DNA of 64,000 bases. It comes from Aquirufa beregesia (lineage in GTDB: Bacteria > Bacteroidota > Bacteroidia > Cytophagales > Spirosomataceae). This document shows positions 1 to 10,033 of this stretch, in pieces. The first letter of the stretch is position 1; each line of letters starts with the position of its first letter. The DNA lies in NCBI RefSeq assembly GCF_011090385.1, contig NZ_SEWW01000006.1, positions 62,001-126,000 on the forward strand, in the 5' to 3' direction. The translations under genes were made by a program, and so were the position numbers. The notes beneath the pieces were generated by a model. The model worked only from the letters and a program-made list of their open reading frames with translations. It was not told the origin of the DNA and ran no database searches.

Positions 1-1796
1 AAAAGAAATTCTTAGTCGAAATAGCTTGGGAAACATGTAATCAAGTAGGTGGGATTTATACGGTTATTCGAACCAAAGTTCCTTCTATGGTAGAAAAATG
101 GGGCGATGACTATGCTTTATTAGGACCCTATTTCCCGCAAACGGCTGCCGCAGAATTTGAAGCATTACCTGTAGGGGAAGATACTCCCATGGAAAGAGCC
201 ATTTTGTGGATGAGAGAACAGGGCTACCAAGTTCATTATGGAAACTGGTTGATCACCGGTAAACCCAAAATTATCCTTTTTGATATTGCTTCTATTTACG
301 ATCAAATCAATGCCATCAAAGGGCGGATTTGGGAAAACCATAAGATATCCACCTTAGGCGTAGAAGAACTGGTAAATCAGACGATAGCCTTGGGTGAATT
401 AATCCGACTTTTCATTAGCAAATGGGCACAAGAAAACCAAAATAAAAAAGACCTTATCGTTCATTTTCATGAATGGATGGCTTCTACTTGTCTACCCGAT
501 TTAAAGAAAGAAAAAGTAAAAATTTCCACCGTATTCACCACGCATGCCACCATGCTAGGGCGTTATCTAGCGGGCAATGTACCCAACTTTTATGATGTCA
601 TTGATACCTTTGATTGGCACAAGGAAGCAGTCAATTATGGCATTGAGGCTCAAGCTAGTTTCGAAAGACAAGCCGCACAAAAAGCAGATGTCCTAACTAC
701 AGTCAGTGATATTACGGCAAAAGAATGTCAATATTTTCTAGGTCGAATACCTGAGCTCATCTTACCCAATGGATTAAATATTCAACGTTTTGCGGCTTTG
801 CATGAACACCAAAATTTGCACTCCAAATACAAGCAGAATCTATCTGAATTTGTCATGGGGCATTTTTTCCAAAGTCAGGCATTTGATTTGGATCAAACTC
901 TATACCTATTTACTTCTGGACGATTTGAATATAGCAATAAAGGGTACGATTTAACGCTGGATGCGCTTGCCTTGTTAAATCAAAAAATGAAGGAGATTGG
1001 TTCCAAGAAAACGGTGGTTATGTTTTTTGTCACTAAACAACCTTACCATTCCATTGATCCCGAAGTATTACACTCCAGAGCGGTATTGGATGAAATCCGA
1101 GAAAACTGCTCAGCCATAGAAAAAGAGGTAGGAGAAAAGCTATTTTTAGCTGCTGCGTCATCCAACAATTTGCAACTGCCTGATTTAAACAATTTTGTGG
1201 ATGAATATTGGCGACTTCGTTTAAGAAGAACGGTTCAAACCTGGAAATCAAATGCTAGACCTAAAGTGGTCACTCACTTATTAAAACAAGAAGATGATAT
1301 CATCCGAAACTTGCATCGAACTAATTTATTAAATAATCCGGATGATAAAGTCAAAATCGTATATCACCCTGATTTTATCGTTTCAACCAACCCCTTGTTT
1401 GGCTTAGATTACAGTCAATTCGTTCGCGGATGTCATTTAGGGGTATTTCCAAGTTATTATGAGCCATGGGGATATACGCCATTGGAATGTATGGCTAGAG
1501 GGGTGCCTACGGTAACATCTGATCTATCTGGTTTTGGGGATTATATCATGCAAATTATGCGTGATTATGAACAATGGGGTGTCAGCGTAGTCAATCGCAA
1601 ATCCCAGACTTACCAAGAGTCTGTGGAGCAATTGGCCCATAATTTATTCAAATTTACGCAGCAATCTCAAAGAGAAAGAATTACGCAAAGAAATCGGGTT
1701 GAGAGTATTTCAGATACCTTTGATTGGTCTAATTTGCGTAGCTATTACGACACGGCTCATGAATTAGCCTTAATGAAAAAAAGAAATAAGGCATAA
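1..1796 (+). CDS. Glycogen synthase, GT3 family (5' end outside window)
   Basis: Glycosyltransferase of the GT3 (eukaryotic/Bacteroidota-type) glycogen synthase family, which extends alpha-1,4-glucan chains from a nucleotide sugar in the cytoplasm. The reading frame is open from base 3, ahead of the first ATG at 87. Translated bases 3-86 contain AWETCNQVGGIYTVIRTK, the conserved N-terminal GT3 motif, so the true start lies left of the window. Further support comes from the HFHEWMA motif near 465-485, the THATMLGRYLAG stretch near 540-575, and the C-terminal EPWGYTPLEC nucleotide-sugar motif near 1460-1490. The gene ends in TAA just before a strong hairpin shared with the convergent alkD gene. 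Family assignment is firm; UDP- versus ADP-glucose preference cannot be told. Confidence 0.93.
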   Translation, partial: KKFLVEIAWETCNQVGGIYTVIRTKVPSMVEKWGDDYALLGPYFPQTAAAEFEALPVGEDTPMERAILWMREQGYQVHYGNWLITGKPKIILFDIASIYDQINAIKGRIWENHKISTLGVEELVNQTIALGELIRLFISKWAQENQNKKDLIVHFHEWMASTCLPDLKKEKVKISTVFTTHATMLGRYLAGNVPNFYDVIDTFDWHKEAVNYGIEAQASFERQAAQKADVLTTVSDITAKECQYFLGRIPELILPNGLNIQRFAALHEHQNLHSKYKQNLSEFVMGHFFQSQAFDLDQTLYLFTSGRFEYSNKGYDLTLDALALLNQKMKEIGSKKTVVMFFVTKQPYHSIDPEVLHSRAVLDEIRENCSAIEKEVGEKLFLAAASSNNLQLPDLNNFVDEYWRLRLRRTVQTWKSNARPKVVTHLLKQEDDIIRNLHRTNLLNNPDDKVKIVYHPDFIVSTNPLFGLDYSQFVRGCHLGVFPSYYEPWGYTPLECMARGVPTVTSDLSGFGDYIMQIMRDYEQWGVSVVNRKSQTYQESVEQLAHNLFKFTQQSQRERITQRNRVESISDTFDWSNLRSYYDTAHELALMKKRNKA

Positions 1797-1836
1797 ATAA
1801 AGGAAAGATAAATTTAGATATACACCTTTATTATGT

Positions 1837-1877
1837 AAAAGCCTTGTCAGCCTTCAACGGCTCGACAAGGCTTTTTT
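1837..1877. terminator. Bidirectional hairpin terminator
   Basis: The arms AAAAGCCTTGTC (1837-1848) and GACAAGGCTTTT pair perfectly, with an inner AGCC/GGCT pairing and a one-base bulge, and the hairpin is followed by a T-run. The reverse strand also ends in T4. It lies between the convergent glycogen synthase and alkD genes and overlaps the alkD stop codon (1876-1878), so it can terminate both. Confidence 0.85.
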
Positions 1878-2535
1878 ATAGGTGTTTGAGCGCTTCTCTC
1901 CTACTCAATGGGGCCAAATTATTCGATTGAACAAAATCCTTCACCCAAACTCCATCCACTCGGGCATATTGCCTTAATGACCAGCCTATCGCTTTCTGGA
2001 TAAAAAACTCTTTCTCCTCGGATAGCTCTTGAATCAATCGGGCCAGCAATACCACATCCGTTTTATGCTTATATGTCAATTGAAATAATAGACAAACTCG
2101 TTGCAACCAAAAATTACCCGAAGACATCCATCGCTGAATCCAATAATCTCGTTGATCGGGATGTTTCAATACATAATTTCCCATCACATGTGGCCCTAAG
2201 ACATCCACCACATCCCACCAAGATTGATCTCCAATCCAATCTTCTACCAATTGAGGAATACGTTCATCCCAGTTTTTTTTCTCTAACAGAAGATAATCCA
2301 AGGCGATGTATTGAAATTCCCTTTCTTTTAAACGAAATAATTCATTAGCCACTTGAAACCAATCTAGACCTCTCCCCTCTTGGGCATACCACTCTTTTAA
2401 CAATTGATGCCTAATAGGTTTCTTTATCCCCAAAAATAGAAACTGCTCCCGCATGTATTTCTTCATCCAATGCGCATTTTCCTCATGACGATGTGATTGC
2501 ATTTTTTGAACTAAATGCGCTACCGGGATTATCAT
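1876..2535 (-). CDS. alkD: DNA alkylation repair protein, AlkD family
   Basis: All-helical HEAT-repeat-like DNA glycosylase that removes 3- and 7-alkylated purines without base flipping. The 219-residue length fits the family. Trp107, Asp111 (in SWWDVVD) and Trp185 (in IGWSLRQ) match by position and spacing the catalytic-pocket residues W109, D113 and W187 known for Bacillus cereus AlkD. The ATG overlaps the stop of the upstream GH106 gene as ATGA (2532-2535), so it is translationally coupled to that gene and sits last in the xylA operon. A repair enzyme behind sugar-catabolism genes is an odd pairing. The functional call is well supported; the biological link to the operon is unknown. Confidence 0.9.
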   Translation of the reverse strand: MIIPVAHLVQKMQSHRHEENAHWMKKYMREQFLFLGIKKPIRHQLLKEWYAQEGRGLDWFQVANELFRLKEREFQYIALDYLLLEKKNWDERIPQLVEDWIGDQSWWDVVDVLGPHVMGNYVLKHPDQRDYWIQRWMSSGNFWLQRVCLLFQLTYKHKTDVVLLARLIQELSEEKEFFIQKAIGWSLRQYARVDGVWVKDFVQSNNLAPLSRREALKHL

Positions 2536-5237
2536 CGATTGCTTAAATAAAGTTTTCCTTGAAGACCACTATCGGTAATAGGCCAATTAGACGCATCAAA
2601 TGGGTTATAGCGAATGTCGACAAAATTAATTTCATAGAAATTCTTCCATTTGCCACCTTCCTTATCCAATTGACGAATCCGATTGGCTGATACATTCGTT
2701 ACTTCCAATTCAATGTGGTTTTCTACTTTCAATATTCCTGTAGGAATGTTCAATTGAAATGGGATAGACCAAACAATACCCAAATCTTTTCCATTCAATT
2801 TTACCTTAACCCAGTCACGCACTTGGTCAAAATGAAGGACCTTAGCTGATTTTAGTTCCTCTGCTGTTAATGAAAAATCAAAGGAGTATTTAGCGGATCC
2901 ACTAAATTGATGCGTAGAGGATTCCTTTGTCCAATAATTCAACTCATCTAGTTGCTGCGAATGAGGCAAAATGGGCGCACCTTGCACAAAATCCACTTGA
3001 ATCTTGCTGGTAGGTTTAATATGAACCTCACTTTTTTCCGTCAATGCAGTCAGAACTCCGCCCTTGAAAGTATTTGATACACGGATAATCCGACTTTCGC
3101 CCGGAGCTAAAACTAGAGAAAGTAGCTTAGTTTTGGGTAATTTAATTTTCTTTACTTCTTGGGTTAGAGGGTTCAGCATTTCTATGCCTGCACTAGATTT
3201 AGCCAATGAAATATTGCCTTCCGTAAACTGATTAGACAAATTGGTCACAAAATAAGCAAAGCCATTTTCCGTTCTCTTTCGAATAAAAGAAAGTCCTTGT
3301 TCTACCATAGTCTCCTTACTCACCGCATGGCGAGTCAATGCATCTGCAGGATCAGACAACACCCTCAAAAGAAAGCTTTCTCGCGCCTTATTCCAGCGCT
3401 CTTTTTGTTCCTCCGTATAATTCCAAGTACTTGCCACCGAAGGAATATGTTCTAAAAAATAAACGGGCATTCCTTGTTTCACCCAGCTTGCCAAAAGTTC
3501 CATGGTTTCTAATGACAAATGGGTACTAGGAGGAATCAGCAACATTTTATACATATTCCCAGAAGGGGCCTTCCATTTTTTGGGAGCTACCACTTGCAAA
3601 GTACTAAGCAAATAATCTGACACATAATCCACCTGAAAACCTCGGTTTTGTAAGGCATTGGACCACTTGCCAAAAGGCGTTTGAATCATCCAATCTCGAC
3701 TATTGGCATGTAAATCAAGGGCGTGGGTTTTCCCAGATGCATTTCTTTCATGCCAAATATCTTCCATAGGAAAATACAAAAGCAAGTCGGAATCCGTAGG
3801 ATACTTCTGCAACATGCTTTGACATGTTTCAATGTATTTATTCAGTTCTGGTAAAGCACCCCAAAAATGACTTTGAGGATTAAAATTGGTACTAGCATAA
3901 AATAACCAACCTGGCCAAGCCACTTCAGGTGGAGAATAGGTAGCGCCATGGTAAAATACATGGTTCACCCCTCCTACAAAAACTTCATCGATGATGGGTT
4001 TTACTTGAGCTAAAGAAACCTTAAAATGGTTACCTAACCACGTAGCTGTTTCGCAAGAAACCAGTTTTTTACCCATGATATCAGCCGCAGATGAGGCTAA
4101 TTTAATATTCCGCAAATCCGGTATGCCAAATCGCACGCTGTCATAATCTGGGTCTATACGATACCCCGGAATGGTATAGGGCTTACTTCCGAAAAATTCA
4201 GTCTCTGGAATATCCACCGATGCATATAAATCAATCAAATTGCCGGGAGATCCATGTGCTTGGTCTCGACTTAAGAAGCCTTGGTTTTTAATCCATTTGG
4301 ACCAAGGTTTAGTAAATTGATTGAGCAACATATCAGCCAAGGTACGGTGATAATCCGCCCACACTTGATTTTGAAATTCGTCCTCGGCTTTGGCTGCCGC
4401 CAATACAGGCAAGTAATGGCGTAGATCATAGCCATTAATCCGTTTAAACTCATCAAATATGCGAGGGCTGAAATTGGCCCCATAAACTTCATAAGAATCG
4501 GTATAAATGGCTCTGAGTGGAGCATGTGATTTTTTCAAAAGTGCGGCAAAAGGTTGTTTATACGCATCCCATGCTTCTTGAGAAAAATGGTCCATCACCA
4601 ATCCCTCTCCACCGGGAGCTGCTCGTTTGACTTTTTGTTGGGTTAAGGTTTGATAAAACAGATAAATGACTGTATTAGACGTTTTTGCTTTCCAGCTTGA
4701 CAATTTACCTTGTTGATACAAAAGCCATAAATCTTCTTGAAAATTGTTGCCTTGATAAGACGTAATGGATACTAATTGAGAATTGGGAAATTTATCTAAT
4801 GCTGGAGAAATGCTAGCGACATGTTCTCCTTCAGACAAATTCATGGATTGAATCTTATAAGCCTTAGCCGCTTCGGATAGTCCAATTTGCGGACCTCCGT
4901 ATGGCCAACCTGTTCCTAAAGTTAAATCAATCCCGAGATGTAACCTTTTGGCTTCCTTCAGGACAAAGGTCAATTTATTATTCCATGCTGGACTCAAGTA
5001 ATTCAAAAATTGCTTTTCATACCCTTTTGCCCCATAGATAGGAATGATGTGCAATCCTCCAAAACCTGCCTTGGTAAAGGCTTCTAGATTATGTGTTATT
5101 CCTTTCTCAGAAACAGCACTACCTGGCCACCACCAATAAGCCCAAGGCTTGGCACTAGAAAAAAGAGCAGGGTCTTTCGGCCCTGCTGCTTTAACATTGC
5201 TGTAAATCAACAGCAATACAATGAGTATTTTTTTCAT
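2532..5237 (-). CDS. Glycoside hydrolase family 106-like (alpha-L-rhamnosidase)
   Basis: Exported glycoside hydrolase of about 901 residues, the usual size for GH106. GH106 enzymes release terminal alpha-L-rhamnose from plant or microbial glycans. The ATG at 5237 gives a clean signal peptide (MKKILIVLLLIYSNVKAAG). A TTG at 5249 would extend the frame and overlap the xylA stop, so I prefer the ATG, which starts 4 bases after that stop. Seen: the N-terminal PWAYWWWPGSAVSEKGI motif, GIDLTLGTGWPYGGPQIG near residues 106-123, an acidic YTDSYE segment in the barrel, and a C-terminal beta-rich region near residues 790-895. It is coupled downstream to alkD. Family assignment is good; exact substrate is unknown. 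Confidence 0.85.
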   Translation of the reverse strand: MKKILIVLLLIYSNVKAAGPKDPALFSSAKPWAYWWWPGSAVSEKGITHNLEAFTKAGFGGLHIIPIYGAKGYEKQFLNYLSPAWNNKLTFVLKEAKRLHLGIDLTLGTGWPYGGPQIGLSEAAKAYKIQSMNLSEGEHVASISPALDKFPNSQLVSITSYQGNNFQEDLWLLYQQGKLSSWKAKTSNTVIYLFYQTLTQQKVKRAAPGGEGLVMDHFSQEAWDAYKQPFAALLKKSHAPLRAIYTDSYEVYGANFSPRIFDEFKRINGYDLRHYLPVLAAAKAEDEFQNQVWADYHRTLADMLLNQFTKPWSKWIKNQGFLSRDQAHGSPGNLIDLYASVDIPETEFFGSKPYTIPGYRIDPDYDSVRFGIPDLRNIKLASSAADIMGKKLVSCETATWLGNHFKVSLAQVKPIIDEVFVGGVNHVFYHGATYSPPEVAWPGWLFYASTNFNPQSHFWGALPELNKYIETCQSMLQKYPTDSDLLLYFPMEDIWHERNASGKTHALDLHANSRDWMIQTPFGKWSNALQNRGFQVDYVSDYLLSTLQVVAPKKWKAPSGNMYKMLLIPPSTHLSLETMELLASWVKQGMPVYFLEHIPSVASTWNYTEEQKERWNKARESFLLRVLSDPADALTRHAVSKETMVEQGLSFIRKRTENGFAYFVTNLSNQFTEGNISLAKSSAGIEMLNPLTQEVKKIKLPKTKLLSLVLAPGESRIIRVSNTFKGGVLTALTEKSEVHIKPTSKIQVDFVQGAPILPHSQQLDELNYWTKESSTHQFSGSAKYSFDFSLTAEELKSAKVLHFDQVRDWVKVKLNGKDLGIVWSIPFQLNIPTGILKVENHIELEVTNVSANRIRQLDKEGGKWKNFYEINFVDIRYNPFDASNWPITDSGLQGKLYLSNR

Positions 5238-5241
5238 TTTC

Positions 5242-6570
5242 TTAGACAAATCTGCCCAATAAATTTTCTAAATATTCTTGCTTTCCAGATATCAATGCTG
5301 GCTCACCAATTTCGGTGGCAATTTGATACAAGTCTTCTAATTTCAACTTACCTTGTTCAAATTCAGCACCTTTACCTGAATCAAAGCTAGCATAACGAGC
5401 AGCTTTCAGTTTATCCATTTCTCCGTGAGTCAAAATCTTATCTGCAATCAATAACGATCGCGCAATGGTATCCATTCCACCTACGTGAGCATAGAATAAA
5501 TCGGCTGCATCAGTAGAATTTCTACGACGTTTCGCATCAAAGTTAATACCACCACCAGCTAATCCACCTTGACGTAAAACAATGGCCATAGCTTCAGCCC
5601 ACTCATAAATATCCGTTGGGAATTGATCCGTATCCCAGCCATTTTGGTAGTCACCACGGTTAGCATCCAAAGAAGCTAACATGCCATTATCAGAAGCCAC
5701 TTGGCACTCATGTGCAAAAGTATGACCTGCTAATGTAGCGTGGTTAACCTCTAGATTTAAGCCAAATTCTGACAATAAATCAAACTCTCTCAAGAATCCA
5801 ATCACAGTAGCAGAATCATAATCATATTGATGTTTGGTTGGCTCACATGGTTTTGGCTCAATGAAGAACTTACCTGTAAATCCATTTCTGCGAGCATATT
5901 CCACACAAGTATGTAACATACGAGCAAAATGCTCACGCTCACGCTTCATGTTGGTATTCAATAAAGACATATATCCTTCTCTACCTCCCCAGAATACATA
6001 ACCACGACCACCTAATTTGATAGTTGCATCAATGGCTGATTTTAACTGAGCACCAGCATGAGCTACTACTTCAAAATTGGGGTTAGTCGATGCGCCATTC
6101 ATATAACGCTCATTAGAAAACAAGTTAGCTGTTCCCCATAGTAGCTGTACACCACTTTCTGCCTGTTTCTTGGCAAAGATGTCAGAAATATATTGCACTC
6201 GACTGGCGAATTCTTTGGGATCATTGGATTGATCGATCGCATCCACGTCGTGAAAACAATAAAAAGGTGCGCCAATTTTGGTAATAAATTCAAATGCAGC
6301 ATCCGCTTTATCAGCTGCACGTTGACGTGGGTCAGATGCAACATCCCATGGATAATGATGGGTACCCGGTCCAAACGGATCTGAACCATCTCCACAGAAT
6401 GAGTGCCAATAGGCAATAGCAAAACGAAGGTGCTCCTTCATGGTTTTACCCGCTACTACTCTATTTTCATCATAGTAACGAAATGCTAAAGGGTTGTCCG
6501 AATCAACTCCTTCAAATTTAATTTTTTCGATGCCTTTGAAATATTCTTTTTGGCCTATAATCACACTCAT
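5242..6570 (-). CDS. xylA: Xylose isomerase
   Basis: Interconverts D-xylose and D-xylulose (also D-glucose and D-fructose) in the cytoplasm. At 442 residues it is a class II enzyme. The catalytic His107 lies in YCFHDVD, and the metal-site region includes Glu238 (FFIEPKP), Glu274 and His277 ([16 protein letters not shown]) and [17 protein letters not shown]. It is the first gene of a leftward operon with a GH106 hydrolase and alkD. No xylulokinase or xylose transporter lies nearby. A possible -7 element is at 6603-6610. The long gap to the divergent M1 peptidase gene holds both promoters. Confidence 0.97.
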   Translation of the reverse strand: MSVIIGQKEYFKGIEKIKFEGVDSDNPLAFRYYDENRVVAGKTMKEHLRFAIAYWHSFCGDGSDPFGPGTHHYPWDVASDPRQRAADKADAAFEFITKIGAPFYCFHDVDAIDQSNDPKEFASRVQYISDIFAKKQAESGVQLLWGTANLFSNERYMNGASTNPNFEVVAHAGAQLKSAIDATIKLGGRGYVFWGGREGYMSLLNTNMKREREHFARMLHTCVEYARRNGFTGKFFIEPKPCEPTKHQYDYDSATVIGFLREFDLLSEFGLNLEVNHATLAGHTFAHECQVASDNGMLASLDANRGDYQNGWDTDQFPTDIYEWAEAMAIVLRQGGLAGGGINFDAKRRRNSTDAADLFYAHVGGMDTIARSLLIADKILTHGEMDKLKAARYASFDSGKGAEFEQGKLKLEDLYQIATEIGEPALISGKQEYLENLLGRFV

Positions 6571-6602
6571 GGTTCAATAGTTTAATTTATATCTATAAGC
6601 CT

Positions 6603-6610
6603 CAAAACTA
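6603..6610 (-). promoter_or_regulatory. Candidate -7 element for the xylA operon
   Basis: TAGTTTTG on the minus strand fits the Bacteroidota TAnnTTTG element and would give a leader of about 25 bases. No TTTG stands at the expected 18-base spacing, so the call is tentative. Confidence 0.4.
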
Positions 6611-6745
6611 CAAAATCTACCCAAGACTAAAATAGCTATCTGTCTTTTTTTTTAGTCTCTCTTACCTAATAATAAACGGAGCGTTTTGATTAGATGAACA
6701 AAGAGTAAAATCTTTTTTCTATTTTTGAAAAAAAAGAGCTCATCA

Positions 6746-9103
6746 ATGACAAAAAAACTATTCTTCCTCCTTTTACTAGGACTTTTTGCTAGTCCTATTT
6801 TTGGCCAATCTCCAGCTGGAACTTATAATGCGAACAATCGATTCGAGCAATTAGAATCCATCCTGCCCACGCCTAATAGTTATCGTACGGCTAGTGGTTC
6901 ACCTGGTAAAGATTACTGGCAGCAACGCGCAGATTATGATATCAAAGTTGAATTAGATGATATCAATAGAAAAATCACGGGTTCAGAGACCATCACTTAT
7001 TTCAATAATTCACCGGATGAATTACCTTATTTATGGCTGCAATTAGACCAAAATCTATTTGAAAAAGGGTCGGCAGGTAGTACGACCAAAACCGGCGATA
7101 TCAAAAATGGTATTTCTGCCTCCGCTTTTAAAGAACTAACGGATCCTAAAAGTTATGGATACAAAATTACGGCGGTAAAAGACATCAAAGGAAATGCTTT
7201 ACGTTACACCATTAACCAAACGATGATGCGTATCGACTTAGCTACTCCCGTTAAATCAGGTGCTAGCGTAAGTTTTGCCATTGATTGGAATTATTTAATC
7301 ACGGAATATTACGGTCGGTCAGGATATGAGTTTTTTGCCAAAGATGGGAATGCCAATTATTTTATCGCACATTGGTTCCCTAGAATGGCTGTTTATAACG
7401 ATGTATATGGCTGGCAACATAAGCAATTTTTAGGCCAAGGAGAATTTACCTTAAACTTTGGTAATTATAAAGTGGCTATCACAGCTCCTAATGATATAGT
7501 CGTAGGTGCTGGAGGAGAATTGTTGAATCCTAATCAGGTGATGACTGCTACTCAATTAAAACGTTGGGATAAGGCAAAAACAGCGACTCGACCTGTTGAA
7601 ATAGTCAATCAAGAAGAAGCTGAGCAAGCTGAAAAAGGAAAACCAACTGGTAAAAAAACGTGGATCTACAAGGCTGACAATGTTCGTGATTTTGCTTTTA
7701 CTGCATCCCGTAAATTCATTTGGGATGCCATGCAAGTAGATGTAGAAGGGAAAAAAGTATGGGCTATGTCCTATTATTCTAAAGAAGGGAATCCACTTTG
7801 GGGGAAATATTCCACCATGGTAGTGGCCCATACCTTACGCTCCTATTCTAAAAGAACCGTGGCTTACCCATATCCTGTAGCTATTTCATGCCATGCTACT
7901 TTGGGGGGTGGAATGGAATACCCAATGATTTCATTCAATGGCGGTCGTCCAGAAGCGGATGGCACCTATTCCGAAAATGTAAAGAATGGCATGATTGGGG
8001 TCATTATTCATGAGGTTGGGCACAATTTCTTCCCTATGATCATCAATTCTGACGAAAGACAATGGTCATGGATGGATGAAGGTTTAAACACGTTCTGTCA
8101 ATATTTAGCCGAGCAAGAATGGGATCGTAATTTCCCAGCTAGACGAGGAGAAGCTCAAAGCATCATTCCTTACATGCGTTTAGATGCTAAAAACCAGGTT
8201 CCTGTAATGGCCAACTCAGAAAACATCATGGATTTTGGGAATAATGCTTATGCTAAACCAGCTGCTGCTTTAAACATCCTTCGTGAGACGGTGATGGGCC
8301 GTGAGTTATTTGATTATGCATTCAAAGAATACGCAAGACGCTGGGCATTCAAACAACCTTATCCTGCTGATTTCTTCCGTACCTTAGAAGATGCTTCTGG
8401 GGTAGATTTGGATTGGTTTTGGAGAGGATGGTTCTATGGAACAGAGCCCGTCAATCAATCGATTGAAACAGTGGATTGGTATGGCATTGACAACCAAGAT
8501 CCTATAGCCCAAAAAGCTAAATCCAAGGCCGATTTTACCGCCAAAAGGGAGACTATTTCAAATATCCGCAATAAAACAGATATCAAGGAAACGGTGGTTG
8601 AAAAAGAGCCCGACATGAAGGACTTCTACAACAGCTATGACCGTTTTGCCACCTCAGATGCAGAAAAGAAAAAATTCCAAGACTATTTAGCTTCATTATC
8701 TGATGATGAGCGCAAATTGGTAGCCGAAGGAAAGAATTTCTATGTGGTTAATTTTAAAAATAAGGGCGGTTTACCTATGCCCGTTATTGTTAAATTAACC
8801 TTTGAAGATGGTACCGAAGAAGTACTTCGTTTTCCCGCAGAAATTTGGCGATTAAATGATGTGCAGGCGAAAAAAATCATCCCGACCAGTAAAAAGGTGG
8901 CAAAATGGACACTTGATCCATTTTATGAAATCGCTGATATTGATGCAGACGATAATTCATTCCCTCGTGAACCCGCACAACCTACGCGTGTTCAATTATT
9001 TAAAGCCCAACCGAGAAGCTATGGTGCTGGTCAAGCTAACCCGATGCAAGAAGCACAAAATGCTAAAAAAGCGGCTGGGGCAGTTACAGGATCAAAGAAT
9101 TAA
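6746..9103 (+). CDS. Exported M1 family zinc metallopeptidase (aminopeptidase)
   Basis: Gluzincin peptidase that removes N-terminal residues from peptides, probably periplasmic or outer-surface. Numbered from the ATG at 6746 (785 residues), the zinc site is complete: His422, Glu423 and His426 in HEVGH, and Glu445 in WMDEGLN exactly 18 residues on. A typical exopeptidase motif, GGGMEYPM, precedes it. The ATG gives a signal peptide (KKLFFLLLLGLFASPIFG). The TTG at 6725 is rejected because it falls inside a candidate -7 element (TATTTTTG, 6720-6727). A charged C-terminal region of about 200 residues follows the catalytic part. It ends at a strong hairpin shared with crtB. Confidence 0.93.
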   Translation: MTKKLFFLLLLGLFASPIFGQSPAGTYNANNRFEQLESILPTPNSYRTASGSPGKDYWQQRADYDIKVELDDINRKITGSETITYFNNSPDELPYLWLQLDQNLFEKGSAGSTTKTGDIKNGISASAFKELTDPKSYGYKITAVKDIKGNALRYTINQTMMRIDLATPVKSGASVSFAIDWNYLITEYYGRSGYEFFAKDGNANYFIAHWFPRMAVYNDVYGWQHKQFLGQGEFTLNFGNYKVAITAPNDIVVGAGGELLNPNQVMTATQLKRWDKAKTATRPVEIVNQEEAEQAEKGKPTGKKTWIYKADNVRDFAFTASRKFIWDAMQVDVEGKKVWAMSYYSKEGNPLWGKYSTMVVAHTLRSYSKRTVAYPYPVAISCHATLGGGMEYPMISFNGGRPEADGTYSENVKNGMIGVIIHEVGHNFFPMIINSDERQWSWMDEGLNTFCQYLAEQEWDRNFPARRGEAQSIIPYMRLDAKNQVPVMANSENIMDFGNNAYAKPAAALNILRETVMGRELFDYAFKEYARRWAFKQPYPADFFRTLEDASGVDLDWFWRGWFYGTEPVNQSIETVDWYGIDNQDPIAQKAKSKADFTAKRETISNIRNKTDIKETVVEKEPDMKDFYNSYDRFATSDAEKKKFQDYLASLSDDERKLVAEGKNFYVVNFKNKGGLPMPVIVKLTFEDGTEEVLRFPAEIWRLNDVQAKKIIPTSKKVAKWTLDPFYEIADIDADDNSFPREPAQPTRVQLFKAQPRSYGAGQANPMQEAQNAKKAAGAVTGSKN

Positions 9104-9123
9104 TGCTTCCTCCATCTGATTAT

Positions 9124-9163
9124 AAACGAAGCTGTCAACCTCTTGGGGTTGACAGCTTCGTTT
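9124..9163. terminator. Perfect 17-bp hairpin, bidirectional terminator
   Basis: AAACGAAGCTGTCAACC (9124-9140) is followed by a 6-base loop and its exact reverse complement (9147-9163). It lies between the convergent M1 peptidase and crtB genes. The T-tract is short (TTT), so termination is inferred from position and stem strength. Confidence 0.75.
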
Positions 9164-9201
9164 AAAGACATGATTATCTATTTACAAATGGCCCATGACT
9201 C

Positions 9202-10032
9202 TTAGAGAAGGCTACTCATCTGTTTAATATAAATCCACAATTTCTCCCCATCTGAAACGCGAATACGTTGTTCTTTAATTTGCTCAAGAGGAGCCTGCTT
9301 AATTCTTTCGAATAACCGTGTATAGTACAAATAGGCTAAAAGTACCCCCTTTTTAGCTTCATGGGGCAAACGATTGATTCCGCGCAATCCTGCATCAAAA
9401 TCCAACTGAATATCTGCTTCTATTTCCTTTTTATCCTTTTCGGTCATGGTCAGATAGTCGATATGGGGAAAATACACCCTTCCTCTCTCTTCAAAATCCG
9501 ATTTGATATCTCGCAGAAAATTAATTTTCTGAAAAGCGGACCCTAAAGCACAGGCATCTGTTTTTAAGGCTTGATAGGCTAATATATCCCCTCGACAAAA
9601 CACATGTAAACACATTAATCCTACCACCTCTGCTGATCCATATATGTATCTTTTATACCCCGCTTCATCATACTGGGTTTCAAACAAATCAAGCTCCATG
9701 GAATATAAAAATGCATCCACTAATTCTCGCTCCATGTCATATTCATGAAAAACCCGTTGAAACGATTCTAGGATTGGATTCAAACTTATTTTTTCATCCA
9801 AAGCCCAATAAGTATCTTTTTTGAATCGCTCAAATAAAACCTTTTTATCGTGGTCATGAAAAGTATCTACAATTTCATCTGCCAAACGAACAAATCCATA
9901 AATCGCATAAACAGGATCGTGAAACCGGCTTGCCAACGTCTTTATTCCTGATGAAAAGGAAGTGGAATAGGCATTAGTCAACAATTTGGAACAAGCCAAA
10001 GAAACACGCTGATATAAATCAATCTGGGTCAT
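9202..10032 (-). CDS. crtB: Phytoene/squalene synthase family protein
   Basis: Condenses two prenyl diphosphates head-to-head, normally two geranylgeranyl diphosphates to phytoene, the first committed carotenoid step. Length 276 residues is normal. Both aspartate-rich magnesium sites are present: DEIVD (52-56) and DIKSD (175-179, in NFLRDIKSDFEERGRVYFP). The ATG starts one base after the crtI stop (TAG-C-ATG), so the two genes form a coupled unit. A C30 (diapophytoene) product cannot be excluded from sequence alone. Confidence 0.92.
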   Translation of the reverse strand: MTQIDLYQRVSLACSKLLTNAYSTSFSSGIKTLASRFHDPVYAIYGFVRLADEIVDTFHDHDKKVLFERFKKDTYWALDEKISLNPILESFQRVFHEYDMERELVDAFLYSMELDLFETQYDEAGYKRYIYGSAEVVGLMCLHVFCRGDILAYQALKTDACALGSAFQKINFLRDIKSDFEERGRVYFPHIDYLTMTEKDKKEIEADIQLDFDAGLRGINRLPHEAKKGVLLAYLYYTRLFERIKQAPLEQIKEQRIRVSDGEKLWIYIKQMSSLL

Positions 10033-10033
10033 G

